Shown piece after piece: positions 9,152 to 16,923 of a stretch of DNA of 64,000 bases. The notes beneath the pieces were generated by a model. It saw only the letters and a list, made by a program, of their open reading frames with translations, was not told where the DNA came from and did not search any database. The stretch lies in NCBI RefSeq assembly GCF_034008635.1, contig NZ_CP125378.1, positions 4,402,501 through 4,466,500 of the forward strand, in the 5' to 3' direction. Each line of letters starts with the position of its first letter. The stretch's first letter is position 1. The stretch is from Pseudomonas sp. P8_229. GTDB lineage: Bacteria; Pseudomonadota; Gammaproteobacteria; Pseudomonadales; Pseudomonadaceae. The translations under genes were made by a program, and so were the position numbers.

Positions 9152-10270
9152 ATGTCGTCCAAAAAAACTCTCGCCCTGGCCCTGTGTGTTGCGATTACCG
9201 GTTGTGCACAGACTCCTAAAAACGATGCGGACGGTGGCAGTTGGTGGCCGTTCGGGTCCTCTGACAAAGTGGCGGCCAAAGAGCCGGCACCGGCTCCTGC
9301 CCCGCTCAAACCTGCCGCCACCGCACCTGTGGCCAAGACTGAAAGCAGCAGCCACTGGTACTGGCCGTTCGGCAGTTCCGATGATGCGGCCGCCAAGACC
9401 GATGTGAAACCTGAAGTCAAACCAGAAGCCAAACCGGTTGCAGTGGCCAAGGCCGACGCTGACACCGGCACCAAGTGGTGGTGGCCGTTCGGCGGCAAGG
9501 ATCAGTCCACCGCCAAAGTGGTGCCGATGCCTGACCCGAAAGTCACCCAGGCCTGGCTGGATGACTACGAACCGCGCCTGCGTGCGGCGATCAAGGACAG
9601 CAACCTGCAACTCGAACGCCGTGACAACGTGCTGGTGGTGATTGCGCCGGTGGAAGGCTCGTTCAACCCGAAGCGCCCAGCGATGCTGCTGCCGGTGACT
9701 CTCAGCCCGTTCACCAATGTTGCGAAAATCCTCGAAGCTGACCCGAAAACCGCGGTACTGGTGCTCGGTCACAGCGACAACACCGGCGCTGCGCCAGCCA
9801 ACGTCAAACTCAGCCAGGAGCGCGCCCAGTCCGTGGCGGCGATCTTCCGCCTGAGCGGCTTGCAGCGTGATCGCCTGATGCTGCGTGGCATGGGCGGCGA
9901 TGCCCCGCGTGCTGCCAACGACAGCGCTGAAGGCCGTGCCCTGAACCGTCGCGTCGAACTGCTGGTGACTCCGCAGAACACCATGGTTGCCCTGCTGAGC
10001 AAATACAACATGCCGGCGCCGGCTCCGACCACGATGATCGCCGCACAGGACGTCAAGCCTGTGGCCAAACCGGTCACCCCGGCGCCAGCGACTTCGAAGG
10101 CCGCCGTACCTGCAAGCAAAAAGGCTCCAGCGAAGAAAGCCGCCGCCAAGGCACCCGCGAAGAAAGCGGCGACCAAGGCTGCGGCGAAAACGCCGGCCAA
10201 AAAAACCGCTCCAGCCAAAGCGGCGGCCACTGACAAGAAAGTCGCTGCCACCGATACTTCCAAGCAGTGA
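9152..10270 (+). CDS. OmpA family lipoprotein with WPFG repeats and histone-H1-like tail
   Basis: A 372-residue protein. The lipobox ITGC gives the lipidated Cys at residue 18. Three copies of a [WY]WPFG motif (SWWPFGSSDK, WYWPFGSSDD, WWWPFGGKD) are spaced by Ala/Pro/Lys linkers up to about residue 125. An OmpA domain follows (about 150-275), with GHSDNTGAAPANVKLSQERA and ALNRRVELLV. The last 70 residues are a low-complexity Ala/Lys/Pro tail (KKAPAKKAAAK type) like histone H1 or AlgP. The tail could bind a polyanion such as DNA, LPS or teichoic-like polymers, which is inference. pdxH follows after 24 bp. Confidence 0.85.
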   Translation: MSSKKTLALALCVAITGCAQTPKNDADGGSWWPFGSSDKVAAKEPAPAPAPLKPAATAPVAKTESSSHWYWPFGSSDDAAAKTDVKPEVKPEAKPVAVAKADADTGTKWWWPFGGKDQSTAKVVPMPDPKVTQAWLDDYEPRLRAAIKDSNLQLERRDNVLVVIAPVEGSFNPKRPAMLLPVTLSPFTNVAKILEADPKTAVLVLGHSDNTGAAPANVKLSQERAQSVAAIFRLSGLQRDRLMLRGMGGDAPRAANDSAEGRALNRRVELLVTPQNTMVALLSKYNMPAPAPTTMIAAQDVKPVAKPVTPAPATSKAAVPASKKAPAKKAAAKAPAKKAATKAAAKTPAKKTAPAKAAATDKKVAATDTSKQ

Positions 10271-10294
10271 TCCGCTAACGAAAAGGAATGCGCC

Positions 10295-10942
10295 ATGACC
10301 CAGGCTCTGGCAGATATGCGTCGTGATTACACCCGGGATGGTCTGACCGAGGCGCAAGCCCCGGCCGAACCCTTTGCGCTGTTCCACCAGTGGTTTGCCG
10401 ACGCGGTGAAAACCGAACAGGCGCCAGTGGAGGCCAACGCCATGACCCTGGCCACGGTCGATGCGGACGGTCGACCGCATTGCCGCATTCTGCTGCTCAA
10501 GGGGCTGGACGAGCAGGGCTTCACCTTCTTCACCAACTACGACAGTGCCAAGGGCCAGCATCTGGCGGCCAATCCGTTTGCCGCCATGACCTTCTTCTGG
10601 CCAACCCTGGAGCGCCAGGTGCGCATCGAAGGGCGTGTGGTGAAAGTCACGCCTGCAGAGTCCGACGCGTATTATCAGGTGCGTCCGCTGGGCAGCCGGC
10701 TCGGGGCCTGGGCCTCACCGCAGAGCCGGGTGATCAACGGGCGTGGCGAGCTGGAAGATTTGCTCAAAGCCACCGAGCAGCGCTTCAGCGACACCCAGCC
10801 CGACTGCCCGGAACACTGGGGTGGCTATCGTCTGCTGCCGGAGCGCATCGAATTCTGGCAAGGCCGTCCAAGCCGTCTGCACGATCGCCTCAACTACCGT
10901 GTGCAGGGCGCCAACTGGATTCTTGAACGTCTGGCGCCTTAA
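10295..10942 (+). CDS. pdxH: Pyridoxamine/pyridoxine 5'-phosphate oxidase
   Basis: A 215-residue FMN enzyme that oxidises PNP and PMP to pyridoxal 5'-phosphate in the last step of PLP synthesis and salvage. Typical segments are visible: [10 protein letters not shown] at the N-terminus, [24 protein letters not shown] (FMN/substrate binding; two shorter runs), and the C-terminal RLHDRLNYR with WILERLAP. The length equals the family norm (about 215-218). The ATG follows AAAAGGAATGCGCC. It may be co-transcribed with the OmpA-like lipoprotein 24 bp upstream. Confidence 0.96.
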   Translation: MTQALADMRRDYTRDGLTEAQAPAEPFALFHQWFADAVKTEQAPVEANAMTLATVDADGRPHCRILLLKGLDEQGFTFFTNYDSAKGQHLAANPFAAMTFFWPTLERQVRIEGRVVKVTPAESDAYYQVRPLGSRLGAWASPQSRVINGRGELEDLLKATEQRFSDTQPDCPEHWGGYRLLPERIEFWQGRPSRLHDRLNYRVQGANWILERLAP

Positions 10943-10947
10943 GCAGT

Positions 10948-11184
10948 CTACCGAGCGTGATAGCCTGCCGCAGTGGCCTCAAGCCACTTCGGCAAGTCCC
11001 GACGCTTGATCTTCTGTGCCTGGGCATGGGCTAATTGTTCGAGCATGAAGGCGCGTTTGCCTTCATCGTTGCCCGCCAGGGACAACGCCAGGTCACGATC
11101 CATCCAGCGTTTGATCCGCACGTACAGCCACCCGTGGAAGTACAGACCGGCGACGGTGGTGACGAAAATGATCAAGTAATCCAT
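10948..11184 (-). CDS. Small conserved membrane protein, unknown function
   Basis: A 78-residue protein with one N-terminal membrane helix (residues 3-22, YLIIFVTTVAGLYFHGWLYV), then a charged helical cytoplasmic part (RIKRWMDRDLALSLAGND). AAGGATTTTC before the ATG gives a fair ribosome site. It ends 6 bp from the convergent pdxH stop. I do not recognise a named family. The good codon use and start context argue that it is real. Confidence 0.65.
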   Translation of the reverse strand: MDYLIIFVTTVAGLYFHGWLYVRIKRWMDRDLALSLAGNDEGKRAFMLEQLAHAQAQKIKRRDLPKWLEATAAGYHAR

Positions 11185-11351
11185 GAAAATCCTTGGGTCG
11201 GCAGGGCAGGTTGGGCGATTTGGCGCTACTGTTGGGTGGTTCTGCAGGTGCCTGTACCGGGCCTGAATAAAATCAAGTTTATCCGGGCTGTGTCGTGACA
11301 GGCGTCAAGCAGCGGGGTTTAATGAATAAATGTACTTTTGGAGTTGATGCT

Positions 11352-11816
11352 ATGCGTAAGTCTGTTCTGCTGGTTGCTTCCTTTTCCACGATGGCGATGT
11401 TGCTGACCGGCTGCCAGTCGAGCCTGACCGGTGACTCCTATTCCCGTGACGAAGCGCGTCGCGTGCAGACGATTCGCATGGGCACCATCGAATCCCTGCG
11501 TCCGGTGAAAATCGAAGGCACCAAGACCCCGATCGGCGGTCTCGCGGGTGCAGCAGTCGGTGGCGTTGGTGGCAGCGCCATCGGTGGCGGCAAGGGCAGC
11601 ATCGTGGCAGCGGTCATCGGCGCTGTGGCCGGTGGTTTGATCGGTTCGGCCACCGAAGAAGGCCTGACCCGCACCCAGGGCGTGGAAATCACCGTGCGCG
11701 AAGACGACGGCAGCATGCGCGCCTACGTGCAACAGGTTCAGGAGAACGAAGTGTTCCGTGTCGGTGAGCGCGTGCGCATCTCCACCGTCGGTGGCACCAG
11801 CCGCGTTTCGCACTAA
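11352..11816 (+). CDS. Glycine-zipper 2TM lipoprotein (SlyB/PcpI type)
   Basis: A 154-residue outer-membrane lipoprotein with lipobox LLTGC, lipidated Cys at residue 21. The glycine-zipper hydrophobic pair spans about residues 58-98 (PIGGLAGAAVGGVGGSAIGGG and IVAAVIGAVAGGLIGSA). The C-terminal beta domain has VEITVREDDGSMRAYVQQ. This order matches the SlyB family, which is linked to envelope stress and often to PhoP or oxidative-stress control. The ATG at 11352 has GGAG 8 nt upstream; the longer frame from 11295 lacks support. A strong terminator follows. Confidence 0.85.
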   Translation: MRKSVLLVASFSTMAMLLTGCQSSLTGDSYSRDEARRVQTIRMGTIESLRPVKIEGTKTPIGGLAGAAVGGVGGSAIGGGKGSIVAAVIGAVAGGLIGSATEEGLTRTQGVEITVREDDGSMRAYVQQVQENEVFRVGERVRISTVGGTSRVSH

Positions 11817-11836
11817 GCGGCAACGAGCGGTAAAAG

Positions 11837-11870
11837 AAAACCCCGATCAGGTGACTGGTCGGGGTTTTTT
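11837..11870. terminator. Rho-independent terminator, copy 1 of a triplicated element
   Basis: A stem aaaaccccgatcag / ctggtcggggtttt with a T-run on both strands. It can stop the plus-strand lipoprotein gene and the minus-strand toxin array. Identical copies lie at 13532 and 13963, each just after an immunity gene. Confidence 0.9.
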
Positions 11871-11890
11871 GTTTGTTTCAGTTCGGCTGC

Positions 11891-12142
11891 TCAGTGCTGG
11901 GCACAGGTGCCCATAAAATACTCCAGACCCTTCGGGAAGCTGACGTTTAGAAGAGCCTCCAATGAACTCACTTGATCCTGGCTCAATAACAACTCCCCAG
12001 GTTCCAGTTCGCTCAGCGGTTTGGATTCAATGAGCTGTGCAACCTTTTCATTCATTTCGCTACCGTTGATATCCATTTCAAACTGTAGCGAGTTGTCTTG
12101 GATTTCGTCAGGGTAAAACCCGGTGATTGAAAGGTAACGCAT
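11891..12142 (-). CDS. Immunity protein for toxin 1 (inferred)
   Basis: An 83-residue acidic protein that starts 11 bp after the toxin 1 stop, with AAGGGA overlapping that stop. The position directly downstream of a nuclease bacteriocin gene is the standard immunity arrangement. It is not like ImmE3. It resembles the orphan protein at 13576-13809: both start MR[YF]L, both have an EALI/EALL helix near the C-terminus, and both end in a short Cys-x-x-His tail (TCAQH versus TCNGH). Immunity to the toxin 1 tip is inferred from context. Confidence 0.75.
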   Translation of the reverse strand: MRYLSITGFYPDEIQDNSLQFEMDINGSEMNEKVAQLIESKPLSELEPGELLLSQDQVSSLEALLNVSFPKGLEYFMGTCAQH

Positions 12143-12153
12143 GCATTAGTCCC

Positions 12154-13347
12154 TTAATTTCTAGAGGTTCTTCTATCCGGCTCGGCAGGCCCGGTTTGTT
12201 CACCAGTAATATGATTGAACTCACCCAAATGAGTGGTTCCTAGTTTGTCGTATTTTTCTACAGCATTGCTTTTGTAATCCCATTCATAGATCCGACCTTT
12301 GCGGTCTACCCAGCGTGCTCGCCGCTTTCCACCACCTTGAACCGATGACTTGGACTTCACTCTGACTGCATCAGGAAACGCAGGTAGCGTCTTTGGGTGG
12401 TCGTAGTAGGCATGGTCGCGAGCTCGGCTGAGAACAATGTAAACCGGCTTAACCTCCGAATCCGCCGGAAACACCAGAATGAAATCCCGATACTCCGGCG
12501 GATAAACCGGATTCACCAGAATCCCGTCCGCCGCTTTCGTCGGTGGATACACCCAGATGTGCGGTGCCTGCGGTGCAGCTTCCAGCGCCGGAATGCCAAG
12601 AATGTCCGAGCCATCCACCGCAGGCGTCCAGATCAGTTCGATGCCTTCACCCAGGTCGGCGACGAATAGGTCGCCGCGTGCCGTGAACTGCACGACATCG
12701 ACCATTTCCCAATCGCGGTTCCTGCCGGTGTAGAAGCCGTAGCCCCGCAGGCTGCCATCGGCCTGTTGTTCGATGTGCAGGCGAACGCGGGTGCGGGCCT
12801 GTTTGAGGCTGCGCAGTTGCTCGTCGTTATAGAGCGCGCTGTCGCCGAGGCTGGAAGGCATGAGCAGCGCCACCAGTCCTGCCAGGGTGGCGGCCGCGGT
12901 TCCGGCGGCGATCGCGGGTAGCGCCTCGAACGCGGCGCCGGCCAAGGCGAAACTGCCCAGCCCGGCGGGAATTGCCGTGGCGCTGAGTTTCTTCAGCGCA
13001 ATGCCACCGTTGCCATCGCTTTCACGTGCGCCAAGCAGGATCAGCTCGCCGTAATCCTTGAGGCTGTCCGTCGGCACCATCCCCGAAGGGTTCGAATAAT
13101 CGATGATCGCGTCCGGCAATTTGCAGGATTTGGCGAACACGCACCCGGCACGCACGGGATCTGGCTTTTTGGTCGCAACCTCTCGACTGCGCTCGAAGGC
13201 ATCCTGCCGCGCCAGCATGGCGTCGTAAGCGTTTTGTCGGGCTTCGCGCTCGGCCAGTTCAGTGGCCGTCATGTAGCGGTAGGTGACGTGATGCCCGTCG
13301 CCCGCCGGTGGGTTGGGGACCCGGGGAATGTCCTTGTTGCGAGCCAC
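12154..13347 (-). CDS. S-type pyocin-domain toxin 1 with divergent colicin-E3-like RNase tip
   Basis: A 397-residue protein. Residues 1-297 (Ala/Glu-rich helix, CVFAKSCKLP motif, hydrophobic 145-175, then a Pyocin_S-like domain ending VFPADS) are almost identical to toxin 2. The last 100 residues differ. This tip begins a cytotoxic domain at GGGKRRARWVDRKGRIYEWD. Compared with colicin E3, the positions of D510, E517, H526 and R545 are kept (D357, E364, H373, R392), but the H513 position is Ser360. It is probably a ribosome-targeting RNase variant. No TonB box or receptor-binding domain is visible. The start is GTG with AAAGGA 6 nt upstream. Confidence 0.85.
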   Translation of the reverse strand: MARNKDIPRVPNPPAGDGHHVTYRYMTATELAEREARQNAYDAMLARQDAFERSREVATKKPDPVRAGCVFAKSCKLPDAIIDYSNPSGMVPTDSLKDYGELILLGARESDGNGGIALKKLSATAIPAGLGSFALAGAAFEALPAIAAGTAAATLAGLVALLMPSSLGDSALYNDEQLRSLKQARTRVRLHIEQQADGSLRGYGFYTGRNRDWEMVDVVQFTARGDLFVADLGEGIELIWTPAVDGSDILGIPALEAAPQAPHIWVYPPTKAADGILVNPVYPPEYRDFILVFPADSEVKPVYIVLSRARDHAYYDHPKTLPAFPDAVRVKSKSSVQGGGKRRARWVDRKGRIYEWDYKSNAVEKYDKLGTTHLGEFNHITGEQTGPAEPDRRTSRN

Positions 13348-13528
13348 TGAGCGTCCTTTCGTTCATCCGTCGACAACCCTTCGAAAGGGCTGTGCGACGT
13401 TAACGAAGCAGGCAGATGGTAGCTGTAGGACGCGTCTCTATTGAGGTGGGGATTGTTCGCTTAATGTCAGACAAACCAGACCTGTAGTGAGGGGATTCAT
13501 CCCCGACGGACTGCGCAGCGGTCCCCAT
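12456..13528. repeat. 1.07-kb direct repeat, copy A (toxin N-terminus plus 5' flank)
   Basis: It matches 14613-15685 at a constant offset of 2157 bp with only about five differences. It covers toxin codons 1-297 and about 180 bp upstream. Homology stops abruptly at the toxin tip on one side and at a terminator copy on the other. Confidence 0.95.
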
Positions 13529-13531
13529 AAG

Positions 13532-13565
13532 AAAACCCCGATCAGGTGACTGGTCGGGGTTTTTT
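13532..13565. terminator. Terminator, copy 2
   Basis: The same aaaaccccgatcag...ctggtcggggtttt hairpin as at 11837. It lies just downstream of the orphan immunity gene on the minus strand and upstream of the toxin 1 promoter region. Confidence 0.85.
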
Positions 13566-13575
13566 GTTTGTCGGT

Positions 13576-13809
13576 TCAATGCCCATTGCAAGTCAGTTGG
13601 AAGTAATAACGCGGATCTTCGATAGACTTTTGAATCAGCGCCTCAATGGCTTTCAGTTGTTGCTGATCCAGGTCGTAACCTTCCCACCCTTGCTGCTTAG
13701 TTCTCCAACCCATTATCGATTTGAGTTGCTCGACGCAATTCTCGGGGATTTCAATGACTGATGTTTGGTAGTCAGTTTTTTTGTCAAAGGCTTCTACTAG
13801 GAATCTCAA
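13576..13809 (-). CDS. Orphan immunity-like protein (module 3)
   Basis: A 77-residue protein that begins with a TTG. The TTG overlaps the stop of the toxin remnant (TTGA), and AAGGAG lies 9 nt upstream. The TTG start is supported by alignment of MRFL with the MRYL start of the toxin 1 immunity protein; both also share a late helix (IEALIQKS) and a Cys-x-x-His C-terminus. Its toxin has been deleted to a short tail. If expressed by read-through from module 2 it would still protect against a rival carrying the matching tip, which is inference. Confidence 0.75.
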   Translation of the reverse strand: MRFLVEAFDKKTDYQTSVIEIPENCVEQLKSIMGWRTKQQGWEGYDLDQQQLKAIEALIQKSIEDPRYYFQLTCNGH

Positions 13810-13934
13810 GGCTCAATACTCCTTTTCTTGCCATTTTTCGATTTTTTGTTCTTTTTTGTAGACGTAGGCTCTCCAGTGTTTGGATCAAATTCGCCAATGT
13901 GCTTACCCCGTGCGTCGTACTTTTCCACAGCACC
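13806..13934 (-). pseudogene. Remnant of a third toxin: last 42 codons of the RNase tip
   Basis: The frame reads GAVEKYDARGKHIGEFD, then PNTGEPTSTKKNKKSKNG, then KKRSIEP and stop. It aligns with toxin 1 NAVEKYDKLGTTHLGEFNH and keeps the Glu and His active-site positions. No start codon or N-terminal part precedes it. Upstream the sequence jumps directly to the gacggactgcgcagcagtcccc segment that normally bounds a module's 5' flank. This indicates an internal deletion of about 1.2 kb that removed promoter, N-terminus and the start of the tip. Confidence 0.85.
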
Positions 13935-13962
13935 AGACGGACTGCGCAGCAGTCCCCATAAG

Positions 13963-13994
13963 AAAACCCCGATCAGGTGACTGGTCGGGGTTTT
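13963..13994. terminator. Terminator, copy 3
   Basis: The third copy of the aaaaccccgatcag hairpin. It lies 20 bp downstream of the ImmE3-like gene on the minus strand. Confidence 0.85.
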
Positions 13995-14014
13995 CTTATG
14001 ATCTTGGGTGCCGG

Positions 14015-14269
14015 TTACCAGACGTCGCTGTAGTCAAACGAAATCTGATAGTCGTAAGTCGTAAGGGAAATATTGTTTTGAAAGTAAGGTTGAAGGATAG
14101 GTTTCCAACTTTCGACTACGTTGAAGCCGCCATTATTTATGTTGTTTTCCACCGGTATGCCCAAGGCATTCAGAACGCTTTCATCATCGCCTAAATCCTT
14201 GGAGTACTCTTCGTCTTCGCATAGATGGGTTTGCTTGTCGTACCACTCCAGCCTTAGTTTTAATCCCAT
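14015..14269 (-). CDS. Colicin-E3-type immunity protein (ImmE3/cloacin immunity family)
   Basis: An 84-residue protein that aligns along its whole length with colicin E3 immunity protein. Matching blocks are MGLKLRLEWYDK, EEYSKDLGDDESV, NNINNGGFNVVE, ILQPYF and QISFDYSD. ImmE3 has 85 residues. It blocks the RNase tip of toxin 2, whose stop lies 8 bp upstream. Earlier in-frame GTG and ATG codons exist, but the ATG at 14269 matches the family start and has GAGGG 5 nt upstream. The protein is acidic, as expected for binding a basic nuclease. Confidence 0.93.
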   Translation of the reverse strand: MGLKLRLEWYDKQTHLCEDEEYSKDLGDDESVLNALGIPVENNINNGGFNVVESWKPILQPYFQNNISLTTYDYQISFDYSDVW

Positions 14270-14277
14270 CATCACCC

Positions 14278-15504
14278 TCACAAGTATTTTTTTCTGATGC
14301 TTCTTTCATCTTTCGGGTCCTCGCGTCGCTCTCCTGTAAAAGGGTCAAAAGCGCCTAGATGAGTTCCGTCACTTGCACGGTAAACTTCCAACTCGCCGTG
14401 CATCGAGTCCCACTCATAAATTTTCCTGCCTTTTGCATCCTTCCATCGTTCCCGAAGTGCGCCACCTCCTTGTACGGGATTCATTTTCTGTACCTTTTTC
14501 AGACCGGGAAACGCAGTAATTTCCTCTGCTTTTGGAGGTTTATGATAGCTGTGTCCCGCTAACGGTAAGCCTTTGCGCGAGGTGTTGACCACGATGTACA
14601 GAGGCCGAACCCCCGAATCCGCCGGAAACACCAGAATGAAATCCCGATACTCCGGCGGATAAACCGGACTCACCAGTATCCCGTCCGCCGCTTTCGTCGG
14701 TGGATACACCCAGATGTGCGGTGCCTGCGGTGCAGCTTCCAGCGCCGGAATGCCAAGAATGTCCGAGCCATCCACCGCAGGCGTCCAGATCAGTTCGATG
14801 CCTTCACCCAGGTCGGCGACGAATAGGTCGCCGCGTGCCGTGAACTGCACGACATCGACCATTTCCCAATCGCGGTTCCTGCCGGTGTAGAAGCCGTAGC
14901 CCCGCAGGCTGCCATCGGCCTGTTGTTCGATGTGCAGGCGAACGCGGGTGCGGGCCTGTTTGAGGCTGCGCAGTTGCTCGTCGTTATAGAGCGCGCTGTC
15001 GCCGAGGCTGGAAGGCATGAGCAGCGCCACCAGTCCTGCCAGGGTGGCGGCCGCGGTTCCGGCGGTGATCGCGGGTAGCGCCTCGAACGCGGCGCCGGCC
15101 AAGGCGAAACTGCCCAGCCCGGCGGGAATTGCCGTGGCGCTGAGTTTCTTCAGCGCAATGCCACCGTTGCCATCGCTTTCACGTGCGCCAAGCAGGATCA
15201 GCTCGCCGTAATCCTTGAGGCTGTCCGTCGGCACCATCCCCGAAGGGTTCGAATAATCGATGATCGCGTCCGGCAATTTGCAGGATTTGGCGAACACGCA
15301 CCCGGCACGCACGGGATCTGGCTTTTTGGTCGCAACCTCTCGACTGCGCTCGAAGGCATCCTGCCGCGCCAGCATGGCGTCGTAAGCGTTTTGTCGGGCT
15401 TCGCGCTCGGCCAGTTCAGTGGCCGTCATGTAGCGGTAGGTGACGTGATGCCCGTCGCCCGCCGGTGGGTTGGGGACCCGGGGAATGTCCTTGTTGCGAG
15501 CCAC
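14278..15504 (-). CDS. S-type pyocin-domain toxin 2 with colicin-E3-type 16S rRNase tip
   Basis: A 408-residue protein. Residues 1-297 match toxin 1 with only two substitutions seen (AITAG for AIAAG; VSPVY for VNPVY). The 111-residue tip ends in a clear colicin E3 cytotoxic domain (RKIYEWDSMHGELEVYRASD, GTHLGAFDPFTGE, RSIRKKYL). All five E3 active-site positions are kept: D366, H369, E373, H382, R401. It should cleave 16S rRNA near A1493. The Pyocin_S-like middle domain probably handles translocation. The protein lacks the long receptor-binding and TonB regions of secreted S-pyocins, so the delivery route is open. GTG start, AAAGGA. Confidence 0.93.
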   Translation of the reverse strand: MARNKDIPRVPNPPAGDGHHVTYRYMTATELAEREARQNAYDAMLARQDAFERSREVATKKPDPVRAGCVFAKSCKLPDAIIDYSNPSGMVPTDSLKDYGELILLGARESDGNGGIALKKLSATAIPAGLGSFALAGAAFEALPAITAGTAAATLAGLVALLMPSSLGDSALYNDEQLRSLKQARTRVRLHIEQQADGSLRGYGFYTGRNRDWEMVDVVQFTARGDLFVADLGEGIELIWTPAVDGSDILGIPALEAAPQAPHIWVYPPTKAADGILVSPVYPPEYRDFILVFPADSGVRPLYIVVNTSRKGLPLAGHSYHKPPKAEEITAFPGLKKVQKMNPVQGGGALRERWKDAKGRKIYEWDSMHGELEVYRASDGTHLGAFDPFTGERREDPKDERSIRKKYL

Positions 15505-15685
15505 TGAGCGTCCTTTCGTTCATCCGTCGACAACCCTTCGAAAGGGCTGTGCGACGTTAACGAAGCAGGCAGATGGTAGCTGTAGGACGCGTCTCTATTG
15601 AGGTGGGGATTGTTCGCTTAATGTCAGACAAGCCAGACCTGTAGTGAGGGGATTTATCCCCGACGGACTGCGCAGCGGTCCCCAT
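14613..15685. repeat. 1.07-kb direct repeat, copy B
   Basis: The partner of 12456-13528. It covers the toxin 2 N-terminal 297 codons and the 5' flank. The flank contains a palindrome cccttcgaaaggg about 32 bp upstream of the GTG. Confidence 0.95.
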
Positions 15686-15750
15686 GATTCAGGGCTGCTG
15701 CGCAGCCATCGGGGATGAATCCTCTCGCCACAGGTGTTTTAGATTTCGCG

Positions 15751-16923
15751 TCAAGCTTTGCGACTCGCCGCCGCCGTCACCGCATAACCGATCAACGCCG
15801 CCAGAATCGAGCCTGTGAGGATGCCCATCCGGTCCATCCCGGCGTAGTCGCTTACCCCCGGCTCAAAGGCCAGCGAGCCGACAAACAGGCTCATGGTGAA
15901 GCCGATGCCACAGAGGATCGCCACGCCCAGCACCTGACCCCAATTGGCGCCCTGGGGCAGGGTGGCGATGCCGATTTTCACCGCCAGCCAGGTCAGGCCG
16001 AACACGCCGACGGTCTTGCCCAACAGTAGGCCGATGGCGATGCCCATCGGTACGTGATGGGTGAAGCTTTCGACCGTCACGCCGCTCAGCGACAGGCCGG
16101 CGTTGGCGAAGGCGAACAGCGGCAGAATGCCGTACGCGACCCATGGATGCAGCGCATGTTCGAGGGTCAGCAGCGGCGACGGTTCGGCATTTTTCGTGCG
16201 CAGCGGGATGCAGAACGCCAGCGTCACACCGGCCAGTGTCGCGTGGACACCGCTCTTGAGCACGCACACCCACAGGATCAAACCGATGATCATGTACGGC
16301 CCGAGCTTGACCACGCCGAGCCGGTTCATCGCCACCAGGGCCGCGATGCACGCCGCCGCCAGCCCCAGCGACAGGGTCGAGAGCTCGCCGGAATAGAAGA
16401 TCGCGATGATCACGATGGCGCCGAGGTCGTCGATGATCGCCAGGGTCATCAGGAACAGTTTCAGCGACACCGGCACACGCTTGCCCAGCAGGGCCAGTAC
16501 ACCGAGGGCGAAGGCAATATCGGTGGCGGTCGGAATCGCCCAGCCGTTCAGGGCCGCCGGGCTGTCACGGTTGAGCAGCCAGTAAATCAGCGCCGGCACC
16601 AGCATGCCACCGACCGCCGCCGCACCCGGCAGAACGATCTGCGACGGTTTCGACAGCTGCCCGTCGAGCACTTCGCGCTTCACCTCCAGGCCGATCAGCA
16701 GGAAGAACAGCGCCATCAGTCCGTCGTTTATCCACAACAGCAGCGGCTTGGCGATTTTCAACGCGCCGATCTGCGCCACCACCGGCGTGTCGAGCAGGCC
16801 GGTGTACAGCCACGACAGCGGTGAGTTGTTGATGATCAGAGCGAGGATGGCGGCGGCGATCAACAGCAGGCCGCTGGCCGCTTCCAACTGAAAGAAACGG
16901 GTGAAGGTTGTACGCAGCGGCAA
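15751..16923 (-). CDS. nhaA: Na+/H+ antiporter NhaA
   Basis: A 390-residue inner-membrane antiporter with about 12 helices. Family landmarks are [13 protein letters not shown] at the N-terminus, [16 protein letters not shown], the unwound-helix region [20 protein letters not shown], and the ion-binding Asp pair in [19 protein letters not shown]. It exchanges Na+ or Li+ for protons in pH and salt homeostasis. A TTG at 16923 is chosen because GGAGAG lies 5 nt upstream and the protein then starts near the conserved RFFQLEA. An in-frame GTG at 16959 would add 12 residues. Confidence 0.93.
   Translation of the reverse strand: MPLRTTFTRFFQLEAASGLLLIAAAILALIINNSPLSWLYTGLLDTPVVAQIGALKIAKPLLLWINDGLMALFFLLIGLEVKREVLDGQLSKPSQIVLPGAAAVGGMLVPALIYWLLNRDSPAALNGWAIPTATDIAFALGVLALLGKRVPVSLKLFLMTLAIIDDLGAIVIIAIFYSGELSTLSLGLAAACIAALVAMNRLGVVKLGPYMIIGLILWVCVLKSGVHATLAGVTLAFCIPLRTKNAEPSPLLTLEHALHPWVAYGILPLFAFANAGLSLSGVTVESFTHHVPMGIAIGLLLGKTVGVFGLTWLAVKIGIATLPQGANWGQVLGVAILCGIGFTMSLFVGSLAFEPGVSDYAGMDRMGILTGSILAALIGYAVTAAASRKA

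Noticed and set aside
15505..15700. Search for a PrtN P-box or LexA box before toxin 2
   Set aside because: No sequence close to either consensus was seen, so regulation like classical pyocins is not supported.
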